Shown: positions 33,920 to 45,807 of the stretch, one piece after another
How the letters are laid out: every line of letters starts with the position of its first letter
How positions within the stretch are numbered: position 1 is the stretch's first letter
Assembly: GCA_036874045.1 (NCBI GenBank)
Contig: JAZBRI010000010.1
Location: forward strand, 4,732,001-4,796,000
DNA length: 64,000 bases
Direction: 5' to 3'
DNA from: Cymodocea nodosa
Lineage: Eukaryota; Streptophyta; Magnoliopsida; Alismatales; Cymodoceaceae
Notes under the pieces: model-generated
Database searches by the model: none
Told to the model about the DNA's origin: nothing
What the model saw: the letters and a program-made list of their open reading frames with translations, nothing else
Program-made: the position numbers and the translations under genes

Positions 33920-36505
33920 TCACAAGTCTCTTTGTCTTCGAAAAATAGTGATCAGAGTGTTTGAAATTTGCTTTGCAATTTCTGTACTAACTCTGTTTAT
34001 CTGATCAATTACTACTTGATTTAAATCATTTTGTGAAACCTATGATGGTTACTGTAAAAATTCAGAATGGATGTCTGTATTTATACCTGTATTTGTATCT
34101 ATTTGTATACCTGTATTTATATCTGTATGTTGCTGTTGTGCTGAAAATTGTGTTGATTGTTGATGTTGCTATTGGGACTATGTTTGCCGATCCTGTTGTT
34201 GTTGTTGTCGGACTATAGATGTATCTGCTACCTGGTATTTTTGGAGTTCCTTTGTAGAGAAAGATCTTGACTTTAATCTTTTTTGTGGACAAGGTGTAAT
34301 ATCTGTTTGACTTGCCACAATTCTCAAAATCGTATTACCATAAAATAATTTACTCTACAAATGTAAGATATGGGAAATAAAAATATCATACCAATTCACC
34401 TGTATATGGTTAATTAATGCATATATAGCATAAAGACAACATCTGCCAACTTTTGCACCATGACCAAACCTCTGAAATAATGAAGCATGCAATATTTTTG
34501 CAATAAAATGTGCTTGGCCATTTAAGTCATTTAGTAATCTCAATGGTTTGTTGGCAGTTGGATCTTTGGCTAAACCTTTAATGTCCCATCCCAATTGATA
34601 AACCTATTTTCTTTCTGATAATTTAACTCCATTTTTTAGACCAAGTACTTGATAAAGTAAATCTGGAGTTAAATATATGTCATTGTCTTGTATATTAGAA
34701 ACAGGGATACCTTCTTCCACTATTAAGTTTGAGTAAAAACAACTAATAAGTTCTAGTATAACAAGATGGCCTAGCTGTTGTGGAAGTAGAGTCAACAAGC
34801 CTTGAAATTCAAACATTTTCTGTATATGTGCCATCCCTTCAGACTTAACTAGTCTTGAATATAAAACTGTAAAAGTTTTATACATTTGAAATTTGTCATA
34901 ACAGGAACTATTTCTGAACCATAATAATGTATTTTCGTCTAAACTCTATTTAGGATTAGGTATTTTCCTATCATGATGTTCTGATCTGGGACTTGATCCA
35001 ACATTATCAGCAACATTTGAATTTTCAGATCTTTTAGAACTGGTGGAATTTCCATCAAAACTAGTATAAATGTTTGAAATATCTGTTATTGTCATATCAA
35101 TAATCTGCTGAAATTCTTCTGTTTGATCTTCTGGAAACATTTCAGTAGCAACAGTATCTGTAGTAATTTGTCTATCAGCAACATGTATGTCTATAATTGA
35201 TCTATATAGCAACTGTCTTTGTATGAAAGAATGTTCTATATCCGTCTATGTAATAGAATCATCTTATATTTCTGAAATTTCTATTCTTGAGACATAGGAA
35301 GTGTGATATTCAATTTGTAACTATGTATGTTGTTGATTATATACATTTATCAACAAGTATATTATATACTGTAACAGACATAATCATATGTATAAACTGT
35401 AATATAAGCAACTATACCAAAAATCAAAATTTTATATCCGAGATACAATTAGAGGAAAAATATTTATACATTCCTCTTCATATGAAATATCGTCTATATT
35501 CATAGACTCAGAGTCTATATCATCAAAATTGATATCATCTGTATATGTATCATCAAAATTTCCTACATGTTCTTTGTCCATAGGAAAAGAATGTGTACTT
35601 GCAGCATGATGTGAAAAACTGTCCATTGTATTAAAAGATACATTATGCACTAATGTGACACAATACCTTAGAGTATATGCTTGTAATCCAATATTAGTCA
35701 CATCTACCGGGATTCCTAACACAAATGTCTGTCTAGCTTCTACAATGGAACATAGTTTTCCATTTTTCAATGATTCTTCTTTTTGTTGCATTATTCCTTC
35801 TACACCTATAGTTAGTCCAAAATATTCTAATGTCTTTTTCTTTTTCCGACTATATGTCTATAGTGTTTCTGGTTGTTTAGGAGGTTCTAAAATTTTCTTA
35901 ATTTCTCCTGTTAAAGGCACCTAGGGTCTTGATGGTCATTCACCATGATGCCTAGGTTGTAATAATGAAATATAGAGTTTTAAGCTCTCAACCTCTGCCA
36001 TTTTTAGTTGATAAACTCTTTGTCCTTCACTTCGAAGGCCCATTTTCTTAATGGTAGTTTTCTGTTCATCTATACACTATTGAATGTCATCTAAAACAGC
36101 CGGGAGAAAATAGTATTGGGAATACAAAGATTCTAATTCCCTGTTTGCATTTTCTATCATTAGTCCTCATTTCTTTCCATAGTAAGTGATAGATTATACC
36201 GATTTTTCTAGTACATGTCTAGAACTTGTAACAACTGCAGGGTTAGGTTGTAAAGTTCTTTTCCATAATTGTAATGCGAAAAGTTTAGTCTGTTTTAGTC
36301 TAAACTATGTTTCAGCAAAATTGTGAATAAACTTCCAACAGAAATTTTTCTCGTCTTGAACAGATTTTCTAATTTCATGTAGTACTTCATTTGTAAAAGT
36401 ATACCTTGAGTAGATATCGTTGATTTCACTTTCTATTTTCTAAAGTTCCAACTCTCTTTTCTGCACTTTTGTCATTCTACCACATCCTCTTCCACATCCT
36501 AACAT
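33920..36505 (-). pseudogene. copia K accessory ORF downstream of pol
   Basis: About 860 codons from ATG 36,505 (MLGCGRGCGRMTKVQKRELEL) to TGA 33,920, broken by stops mostly at Gln-like positions. The N-terminal third is basic and coiled. The middle has an acidic run (SESMNIDDISYEEE). The C-terminal part holds FEFQGLL, ISCFYSNLIVEEG, LLNDLNGQAHFIAKIL and CCLYAIYALINHIQVNW, resembling the domain annotated as 'putative plant transposon protein' in many plant retroelements. A Gln-rich tail has a short TDINTGI-type repeat. SIRE-type elements can carry an env-like ORF in this place, but I see no clear membrane segment. The same domain occurs in gypsy G3 ORF-X. Confidence 0.7.
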
Positions 36506-37390
36506 TGTCAATTAATTTGCACTATAGAACTTAGTGGAAGTAAAGATTGTGAAGCTAGGGTTTTACCAAGGTAGAAACACGAAAGGTTGTTAGTAAAACA
36601 TTTATAACTCTTCGAGTTTATAAATGGATAAACGGATTCAATCATTGAAATCATAAATATAAGATCCGTTTCTGATAAATAACTCGAGTGCTTACAATAA
36701 TTGTACGAGTTTTATAACCAATAAAAGTAGAATACTTAGCGTAACTATTCGTGTAAAGAAAATAACTTCGGGCTAAGTGAAAAGTGAGAAAACTCAAAGA
36801 CTTATGATAACTATTCGAGTTTTGTGAGCAGTAAAGCACATAATTATACAACAAACGAGAATAGTTATTGTTAGAGATTAAGTCTTTCAGAAAAATATAA
36901 GAATATTAATTTAACCATTCGAGTTTTTTGAATGGATAGGTGTGAAAGTCGAAGAGTTAAACATAACTGTTCGAGTTTCAACTAAGACATAATAAAACAA
37001 TGAAATTCAACACGTGCATAATTCTAACTTAAGGTATTCAGATATTTTCGGATACTTATAAACCTAACTATCCGATGCTTAGATGCATTTTAGAGAGTTA
37101 CTAGATAACTTACCGAACATTCACTTAAGATATGCATTTAGGCTTTGACACGTGTACTTTAGGAAATAATAAAATATTCTATTGAACGTTTAAAACATAA
37201 CTGTCCAATATACATATAATATAGTCTTCCAAAATCATAGAAAATTTGGATACTTAAGAATTAAAAAAAATTGTATTTCACGGATAGTTTAGAAATGTAT
37301 TGAATTAATGTTAATTTCTTGAAATTATGTAGATTCTTTTATGAAAACATATAATAGTTCTAAAGAGTAGAATTATTATATGAGAAATTG
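36506..37390 (-). promoter_or_regulatory. gypsy-U3-like region upstream of K accessory ORF
   Basis: Noncoding. The part 36,985-37,365 aligns clearly with U3 of gypsy LTRs A (about 4,760-5,025) and C (about 16,335-16,690) in the same orientation relative to coding strand: shared blocks include AGAATCTACATAATTTCAAG and GGACAGTTATGTTTTAAA. A purine run TAGGGGGAG lies at its upstream edge (about 37,391). Dyads with cores AGTTAT/ATAACT and a TTTATAAAC motif near 36,625 precede the accessory ATG. Confidence 0.7.
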
Positions 37391-38530
37391 CTCCCCCTAC
37401 ATAAATGTAGTCTAAAGAATCTATGGCGTACTTAAACTGGGTTGCCAAGCCTTAAGTAGATTTGGCCTTAAAAGGTCAAATAGCTTACTTAAAAAGGATA
37501 TTAAGCCTTAAATAGATTTGAGTCTCTCTCTCTCTATATATATTTTTTAAATATGAATTAAATACAGAAATAAATAGTAGATTTAACAATTTAGACTTTT
37601 TGGCTTTTATCTTATTCAGTTTACAAAAGATAATTCATAAAGATATACCTTCAGGAACTTAAAAGAATTCAATAATGAGTACACGAACTTAAGACAATAA
37701 ATACAGTACATTATGTGTAAATAGTAGATAATAACAAAGAAAAATAACAAAGATTATATGCATAGATTATGGCAGGATTGTTATAACACCTAGAAAATAA
37801 ATTAAGCTTGAGTACATTGCCCCTTTTTTTTTTGTTTTTTTTTGTTTTTATATTCATATATATATATACTTTATGTATTACCTCCCACAATATCATCTTT
37901 TTACATGATCACAATCCCTTGCTTAGGGAAAAGATAACCAGTTACTCAATGACAAGTGAGAATAGGTAATTTTTTTTTTTTAGTATAATTTGAATTACTT
38001 GCAAAAATGAGTTTTCAATCAGCACATCCCAAACTAGTTGGTTTAAGTGACTAGGGTTTAAGATCCCCCAACGGACTTAATTACTCAAGTAATTGCAGAC
38101 AAAAAAAGAAATAAAATAAGACAGTAAATTAAATTAGAGGCAACCGCAAGACTTAATTTTTCTAAGAGAATGTTAATAACTTTCCTTTAATAAAAAGTGC
38201 ATACTGTCTATGTATTTTCCTGTTAAAATCTCTGTAATAGCATATACATAAGTAACAAAAATACAGTTGGCACTCACATTGAAGCAATTTAACTTTCCTT
38301 AAGTAATCTTTTTTGAATTTTTCTTAAATAAATTGACTTCAATAAAACTCAGAATTTCATAAATTCTTAACTACTAGAAAACTGTAATTCGAAAATAGAT
38401 ATTTTGTTTGGTTTTTTTTTTTTAAATAATACAGACATTAAATTCTAAAACTACCTTTATAACAAATCAAAATGCAATGAACAAAACAATTTAAACATCA
38501 GATAACCTACAAATACCAAGTTCTAATCAT
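37391..38530 (-). other. copia K noncoding region after pol, mosaic
   Basis: No credible ORF. A (CT)n/(TA)n tract lies at about 37,524-37,545 and another TA run near 37,857-37,869. The segment 37,880-37,972 matches the 3' noncoding region of gypsy J (31,580-31,670), including the shared block CAATCCCTTGCTTAGGGAA. Origin of the remainder unknown. Confidence 0.6.
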
Positions 38531-39144
38531 AATTTTGAAAATGTATTTTCATCTAAGGGTTTTGTAAATAGATCTGCTAATTATTCTGTGGTAGGAACAA
38601 AATTTAATACTATTTTTCCTTTTATAACATTATCCCTTAGAAAATGATGTCGAACTTCTATATGTTTTGCTCGTGAATGTAAGACAGGATTTTTAGACAA
38701 ACTTATTGTAAAACTACTATCATAGAAAATCTTAGTTGGTTCATAGTCTAAATTAAAATCTTTTAAAGTTTGTCTAATCCATAGGATTTGAGCACAGCAA
38801 AGTGCAGCAGCTATATATTCAGCTTTAGTTGTAGATAATGCTACACAATTTTACTTTTTGCTAAACCATGACACTAAAGAATTTCCTAATAATTGACAAG
38901 TGCCACTAGTGCTTTTTCTTTCAGACTTACATCCTACGAAATTAGCATCACTATAACCTACTAAGTTTAAAGAACTGTGTTTAAAGTAAAACAGTCTGAA
39001 ATTGATGTTTACTAGTAGATATTTAAAAATTTGTTTAACAGCAAGTAGGTGTGATTCCTTAGGATTAGATTGATATCTAGCACAAGTACACACATTAAAC
39101 ACAATATCTAGTCAGCTAGCTGTTAAATAAAGTAATGAACCTAT
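38531..39144 (-). pseudogene. copia K RT end and RNase H
   Basis: FNVCTCARYQSNPKESH, then GYSDANFVGCKSERKSTSG and GNSLVSWFSKK are copia RNase H blocks; the following TTKAEYIAA and ENVIKGKI-like end is readable to about 38,535. Stops include TAA at about 38,850. It was continuous with the RT before solo LTR L inserted. Confidence 0.85.
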
Positions 39145-41237
39145 TGAGGTTTTTGTTGTCCCCAAAATAAGATCTTAAAACTCACAAAGGGACCAAAATG
39201 ATAAAACATTAAACTCAAAACTCATTTTAAAATAACCGCAAGCACACGGTGCAATTGTAATATACTCCAGCGAGTACGGGTCGAATCCACAAGGATTTGG
39301 CTTTTAAAAAATACTTCTAAGGTGCAAAAACAATAATAATTACATGTGATTCAAAGTTTATCAAAAATTCACTCAATAGAGTATAAATTTCTCATTTTCA
39401 TTCATAAAACACTAAACCACTACAGCACAGAATCTCGAAATTCAGTCAAGTTCACACATATCCTCCTCTCAGTATCTCAACGGTAAAATGCAGTAAAAAT
39501 ATCATACTGAGTGCTCATTGGATTAACTTTACAACTCCACTGATTTTGTTAAAAGATATGAAATAGTCAAGCATCGGCAATGCTTTTCCTACAAACGCGC
39601 AGACTGGCAATTAACATCCCTAAATTGCGCACAGTTACTAAAAATGATATAAGATTTTCAAATCTGCACGAAAATCTGCAAAGTCAGTGTGTTTAGAAAC
39701 TTAACTCATTCATCTAACAGATAAAATTTACAGAAATTGATTTCGTGCTGTAGATAAAAGGAAATCGAGTTCGGCACTGAAGCAAAAATTGGGCGAAAAA
39801 CGCCAGGATGCGCCAGAAGCGACATCAACGAAATAAATTAGAAAACCTATACAAATCGATTGGAAAAATTCTAAAAACTATACAGGAGTAAAGTAGACTT
39901 GAAGCTCTACAAAATAGAATCAAAAAATAAAGAAAAACATCACTGGATCAGTGAGTTACGACCTAAACAAAATCGTCAAATTTACAGGATTCTAAACCGA
40001 CGATCAACATCCACAAATTAGCTTTGTTAGCATACAAATATTCACATATGCACAAGATTCAAACCAAATTCGTTTCCATTCATTCAAACTAAACATAATA
40101 GACTACTGAAATGAAAGTTCTATGATTAAACTACAATGTAACATTACAACTAAACCTAAAACTACACTACCCTACTGAAATTACAAAGAACACAACTTTA
40201 AACAAGAAAATGAAAACCTAAAGAGCTAAACCAATACAACCCTTTTTACCTTGAAGAGCAAACTTGTTTTGGAGAAAAATGGTGCATGAGATGTGCTCCT
40301 AGCCGTCCTCCTAGCCAAGAATTTCGTGGCTGTCACCACACGAGTTCTCTTCCGGAAGCGGGAGGTCTTCAAACACCACCAAACACCAAGAAACAAGTAG
40401 TCATCTACCTAAAGTCCACAACCCTTGCCTTTCTTCTACTAGGACTGATCCACGGAAGAGGGGAGACAGTTGCACGGCTTCAGATGTGCTCCAAACAGCA
40501 CCCACAAGGTCTGGAAAAGATGCCCTAGCCGTCCTCCTACTAGCAACCACCAAGAGGAGAAGAGAAGAGGTTGGCCGAACCTTGTCTTCTACCTTGGAGC
40601 TCCACGAGAGGGGGGAGGAACACCACCTTCCACGAGTTCTTGAGGGGGGAAGAGGGGCTGACGACCACAAGGGTTGGAAATGGGTGTAAGCTTGTCCAAG
40701 ATAGGGGAATTGGTAGCCTTGCCTCTCCTTTTATAGAGGCTTCAAGTGGTGGAACTTGATCTCCACCTTTGATCTTCAATCCAAGGGCCAAAATTCCTCC
40801 TATCTTGATTTGCTTCACTTTTCTTATTCTTCAACCTATAAAACACAAACAAATACATTAAAACACTCAAGAAATAAGATAAGATATATTCCTAAACATG
40901 GATACTTCAAAAGGGCCAAAAATCAAATTTTTCATTGAATTCCAGAAATACCCATGTACTTATTTAAATACTTAATCCTAAGTACTAAAGTAAATTTAAT
41001 CTACGTAATAAAATGAAATTATGTTGCCACCAAGATGTAAATGTGTTTACATGAGATGCTAAATAACAAATAGAGTCTCATTTATGCATTACTTTCTTCA
41101 TTTAAGCCCATAACTACATTATTTGCCCAAAATGCATTATAACTTAAATCTTCATTAAACACTTAAGAGTATATGACTTTAAACACATAAAATGCATCAC
41201 TTAACTATATAAAATATGCATAAATTATGACTCTACA
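39145..41237 (-). repeat. LTR L, solo Athila-type LTR (about 2.09 kb) in copia K
   Basis: On the minus strand it starts TGTAGAGTC and ends near CCTCA; AACC is present at both junctions with K, an imperfect target duplication. It carries the signature ACCGCAAGCACACGGTGC / GGGTCGAATCCACAAGG and resembles LTR F. The TATA box CTATAAAAGG is at 40,727-40,736. A GC-richer part (40,280-40,690) holds short overlapping ORFs on both strands, unlikely to be genes. Confidence 0.82.
40727..40736 (-). promoter_or_regulatory. TATA box of LTR L
   Basis: CTATAAAAGG on the minus strand, about 0.5 kb into the LTR, followed by GC-richer leader-like sequence, as expected for the U3/R border. Confidence 0.6.
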
Positions 41238-42060
41238 AAACCAATCATACTTCTATATTGTTTTACCTCTATAGTTTTTCCAGAGTCATCTTTATCCAAC
41301 TTAGTGATAGTACTCATTGGTATATTCTTTGTTTTAGTGTTGTCTAAACCAAACCTCTTTAATAAATCTTGAGTATATTTTTCTTGTGAAATAAAAGTAC
41401 CCTGATCTAATTGCTTAATTTGTAAGCCTAGGAAAAATGATAGTTCACCCATCATACACATTTCAAATTGATTAGTCATGTCTTTCGAAAAGGACTCAAC
41501 TAATTTATCATTTGTTGCTCCAAATATGATGTCATCTACATAGATTTGAACTACCAATATATCTTTTTCGATCTTCTTGATAAAAAGAGTGTGATCTGCC
41601 TTTCCCATAGAATACCCTTTTCCCATAAGAAATTTAGATAATCTTTCAAACCAAGACCTAGGGTCTTGTTTAAGGTCATATAGTGCCTTCTTAAGCTTAT
41701 AAACATATTCAGAATGTTTTGAATCTTCAAAACCTAGAGGTTGTTTTACATACACTTCTTCTTTTATATATCCATTTAAAAAAGCAGTCTTAACATCCAT
41801 CTGATATAATTTGAAATCCATATAACAAGCATATGCTAACAAAATTCGTATTGATTCTAGTCTAGCAACAGGAGCAAATGTTTCATCATAGTCAATTCCT
41901 TCCTCTTGCTTGTAACCTTGAGCAACTAATCTAGCTTTATTTTTAACTATATGTCTATCTTGATCTACTTTGTTTCTAAATACCCACCTTGTTCCTATTA
42001 TGGACTGATTTTCAAGTGGTGGAACTAGATCCCATACCTCATTTCTTATAAATTGATTTA
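41238..42060 (-). CDS. copia K reverse transcriptase
   Basis: Copia [21 protein letters not shown], the catalytic [10 protein letters not shown] (about 41,535) and [19 protein letters not shown] are intact. Open from 41,842 down to the L junction; upstream readable blocks include VFRNKVDQD and [12 protein letters not shown]. The frame ends artificially in LTR L after YRSMIG. Confidence 0.92.
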
Positions 42061-42067
42061 GCTCATC

Positions 42068-43510
42068 TTACATAGCTAAATACCAAAATTCATCTTCTAA
42101 GGCATCTTCAATTTTCTTAGGTTCTAGTAAAGAAACAAATGAAGAAGCACTACAAATGTTGACTACTGATGACCTAGTCCTAACTCCTTGATTAGGATCG
42201 CCTATTATCTGATCGATAGGATGAGATAAAGCATAACGCCAATTTCTATGTTGTTCCATATTTTCTATAGGTATGACATTATTTTCTTCTAAATTTTCAT
42301 CATTTAAGTTTATATTTCTTATTCCGTCAGATAACCTCTCAATTTCTCTATCAACATCATTTGATACCATTTCTGGGAGAATTTTTAAATCAAAGTTTTC
42401 AACATGTCTTAAATCCAAATGAGAATTTTCATGAAATTTCACATGTAGGGTTTCCTCAATGGTTTTTGTTAATTTATTATAAACTCTATATGCTTTACTT
42501 CTAATGGAATAACAAACAAAAATACCCTCATCTAATTTGGCTCTAAATTTGTCTCTTCGTTCCTTAGTGTTTAAAATAAAACACTTACAACTAAAAGGTT
42601 TTAAATAACTTATTTTGGGAACCCTGTTATACCATATCTCATAAGGAGTTTTATCTAAAATTGGTCTTAGATGTACTCTATTTATAACATAGCATGCTGT
42701 ATGAACTGCTTCTGCCCAAAGAAATAGTGGTAACTTATTCTCATTTAACATGATTCTGGACATTTCCTAAAGTGATCTATTTTTACGTTCTACTATCCCA
42801 TTTTGTGAAGGAGCTCTTGGAAATGAGTACCTATGATCTATGCCTAATTCTTCACAAAAGGTGTCCATTTGATCATTATCAAATTCTATACCATGATCAC
42901 TCCTAAGTTTTTGAATTTTAACATTTTGTTCATTCTGAACTTTATTACAGAATATTTTAAATATTTCAAAAACTTCAGTTTTATTAGCTAGAAAATATAC
43001 CCAAGTAAATCTAGAATAGTCATCAACTAGTACAAAAGTATAATGTTTACCTCCTATACTGGTTGTCCTAGTAGGTCCAAATAAATCCATATGCACTGGT
43101 TCTAATACTCTTTTGCTTGTTATTTCATTTAAACTTTTAAAGGATGTTTTATGTAATTTACCTAGTTGACATGCATCACACATAAACTCTTTTGAGTACT
43201 TAATACTAGGTAAACCTCTAACTAGATTCTTTTTAGACAGCTTTTGTAACAATTTTAAGTTTGAGTATCCTAGCCTTCTATGCCATAAAATAACTTCATC
43301 TGATTTTGCAATTAAGCAAGCATTATCTTTAATAATATCAGAAGGAAAATTCAGAATACAAACAGATCTTTTCTTGTATGCAGTAAATAAAACTTCATTT
43401 GTAGACATGTCAATAATTTTATAGGAATCTTTTTCAAAAATTACTCTATAAAACTTCATTAAAACAGGAACACTCAATAAATTAAAACCTAAGTTTTCCA
43501 CTAATAAGAC
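42068..43510 (-). CDS. copia K GAG-pre-integrase and integrase
   Basis: Two open stretches (43,501-42,767 and 42,763-42,068) separated by one TAA. LWHRRLGYSNLKLL and CDACQLGKLHK form the zinc-binding region. Catalytic residues: Asp in MDLFGPTR, Asp in LRSDHGIEFDND, Glu in QNGIVERKNRSL. LDKTPYEIWYNRVP and IRSKAYRVYNK follow. The last part is a variable linker into RT. All three catalytic residues are present. Confidence 0.93.
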
Positions 43511-45712
43511 ATCATTTATAAAGCATTTCTCAGTTACCTGAACCTTGCCAGACCCAAGGATATTTGTTTTGCTTTTATTTCCAAAGGTAACTTATCCATT
43601 CTTGGTCTTTATTATTTCTGTAAGTAATCGCATATCTCCAGTCATGTGGTTGGATGCTCCATTATCCATTATCCATTTTGATTTGTGTACCTACAAAATA
43701 GTCAAAAAGAGATTTTATCTCTTGGAACCCATTTTTGAGTGGGTCCAAGAATTTTAGAAAGAGTCATATCAAAATTATCAATATTTTTAAACTTCAACTT
43801 ATCTATTTTCTGATAATTATTTTTGTGTTTCTTTCTCTTAGTGTTATAATTATCAAAACATTTATCTCTATGTAAACCAGAGTTGAAATTTTCATTTCTG
43901 ACATTATTTGATTTCCAATATCCGATATTCTTTAAATATGAAGAAAATTTATCAAGAATATTAAGATTCTAAAATGACTTAGCTTGATTTTTCTGAAAAT
44001 TTCTTTTGTCATTCTTGCATCGTGTGCTATCATTTATATGCTGCATTTTATCAACTTGCACATATTTTTCTCCCTTTTTAATCACACATGGAATAGTTTG
44101 TCTTTTACTATTCTTAGTACTGGAAATAAAAACATTATTTTTAGTAGTACCATCATGCAATATATAATTTTCAGAAGATGCATCGTGTAAACCAATACCA
44201 TGTTTTTCTACATTTGATATTTTATTACTAAGTTCATTTGTTATAGTTTGACTATTATTCCATTTACTTAATATAGCCTTTTGATCATAGACCTTAATCT
44301 TTAACATATCAATTTCTAAATTTAAATCAGTAATAGTCAGTTCTAGTTTTTCAATTTCACAGATCATTTTCTTCTTATCAGCAATTAAATTTTCACAATT
44401 AGCATGCAATTTTCTTTCTATAGCAGTGAACTTTAAAATTTCCTATGCATGCCTTTGATTTTCTTCTTTAAATTTATTCAACATAGAGTTTAGAAAATCA
44501 ATCTTATTTTCAGATTCATCTAGCATTTCCTAGTGTTCTTTCTTTCTATTTTGACTTTCTTATATTTTCTGGCTAGTCTATTGTATTCAACAAGTAATCC
44601 ATCAAAACTATCAAAGTTAGCATTTTGATTAGTGGATACCTCACTGGAATTTGCCATAAAGCATACGTTTGCCAAATTTTCTTCTAAATTTGATGTTGAT
44701 GAGGATTCATTGTTTGATGTTGAATCCTTTCTTTCTTCACTTTGTGAAGCTGAAGAGTCATCCCATGTCACTTTAAGTGCCCTTCTCTTTCTGAATTTCT
44801 TACTCCTAAAATTCCTCCTCGAATTCTTCTTATCTTTGTTGAGTGGACAATCAATTTGAAAGTGACCCGGTCTATTGCACTTGTAGCATATGATTTTGTC
44901 TTTCGTGAATGACTTCTTCTCCATATCTCCAAATGTCTTTGCTAACTTGAAGTTCCTGCATTTCTTCAAAAGATTTCTAAATTTTCTAGTCAATAATAGT
45001 AAATCATCGTTAAAATCACTAGTGACTTCTAAGACTTTATCAGCCTCAAAAGCCAGATTCCTTCTAGGATTTTTCTCTTTTGGATCTAAATGTTGTACTT
45101 CATAGGCTGTCAGATTTCCTATGAGATCATCGAGAGTATATGTATTTAAATCTTTGGACTCTTCAATAGATGTTGTCTTTTGAGCCCAAATTTTAGTTAA
45201 AGATCTAAGGATCTTTCTTACCAAGTCTTTTTCCTCGAATTTCTTGCCTAAAGATTTAATGAATTTACAATCTCAAGAAAATAGGAAAACATGTCAGAGA
45301 TACATTCATTTTCGTGCATTTTAAAAAGCTCATATTTATGTACTAACATATTAATCTTAGATTCCTTGACCTGGTTAGTACCTTCGTTGGTAACTTCTAA
45401 TGCATGCCATATCTCATATGTAGTTTGATATGCAGAAACTTTATTAAATTGATCATGAGATAAAGCACAAAACAAGATGTTTAAACCTTTAGCATTTAGT
45501 GACATTCACTCCTTTTCATCAAAAGTCTAAGTATCATATGGAGTCGTAACTAACACTATAGGATTGCTAATTACATGCCATAGTTTGAAATCGATTGACT
45601 GAAAGAATACTTTCATCCTATATTTCCAATAGCCATAATTGCTACCTTCGAACATAGGAGGACGATTAGTGGTCTGTCCCTCAATCATAACTAAGATTTC
45701 AGTATTATCCAT
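43511..45712 (-). pseudogene. copia K gag and protease
   Basis: Gag starts at ATG 45,712; PPMFEGSNYGYWKYRMKVFF is the typical opening. The middle reads LFKMHENECISDMFSYFLE. The zinc knuckle CYKCNRPGHFQIDCP (about 44,840-44,885) is intact. A long coiled region follows (44,409-43,969). Protease carries WIMDNGASNHMTG near 43,640-43,680, with Asn in place of Ser in DSG. A frame change near 45,230 and several stops break it. Confidence 0.88.
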
Positions 45713-45793
45713 TTTAAACAGATGATCATGAGTAAATGATAGGAAAAATCAATTCCTAAATATAGAAATAAAAGCTCTTAATAAAGATAATAT

Positions 45794-45805
45794 GCTCTGA
45801 TACCA
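45794..45805 (-). promoter_or_regulatory. primer binding site, initiator tRNA-Met (copia K)
   Basis: TGGTATCAGAGC on the minus strand, two bases from the LTR end ...ATCCTACA. Confidence 0.93.
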
Positions 45806-45807
45806 GT

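Noticed and set aside
34033..34292. Tyr/Lys-repeat and Leu/Tyr-repeat ORFs on both strands.
   Set aside because: Shadows of a short tandem repeat in the Gln-rich tail of the copia K accessory ORF, read in other frames.
40286..40818. Overlapping ORFs of 60-92 codons on both strands in a GC-richer segment.
   Set aside because: They lie within solo LTR L, beside its TATA box, in a region equivalent to the leader of related LTR F; no domain match.
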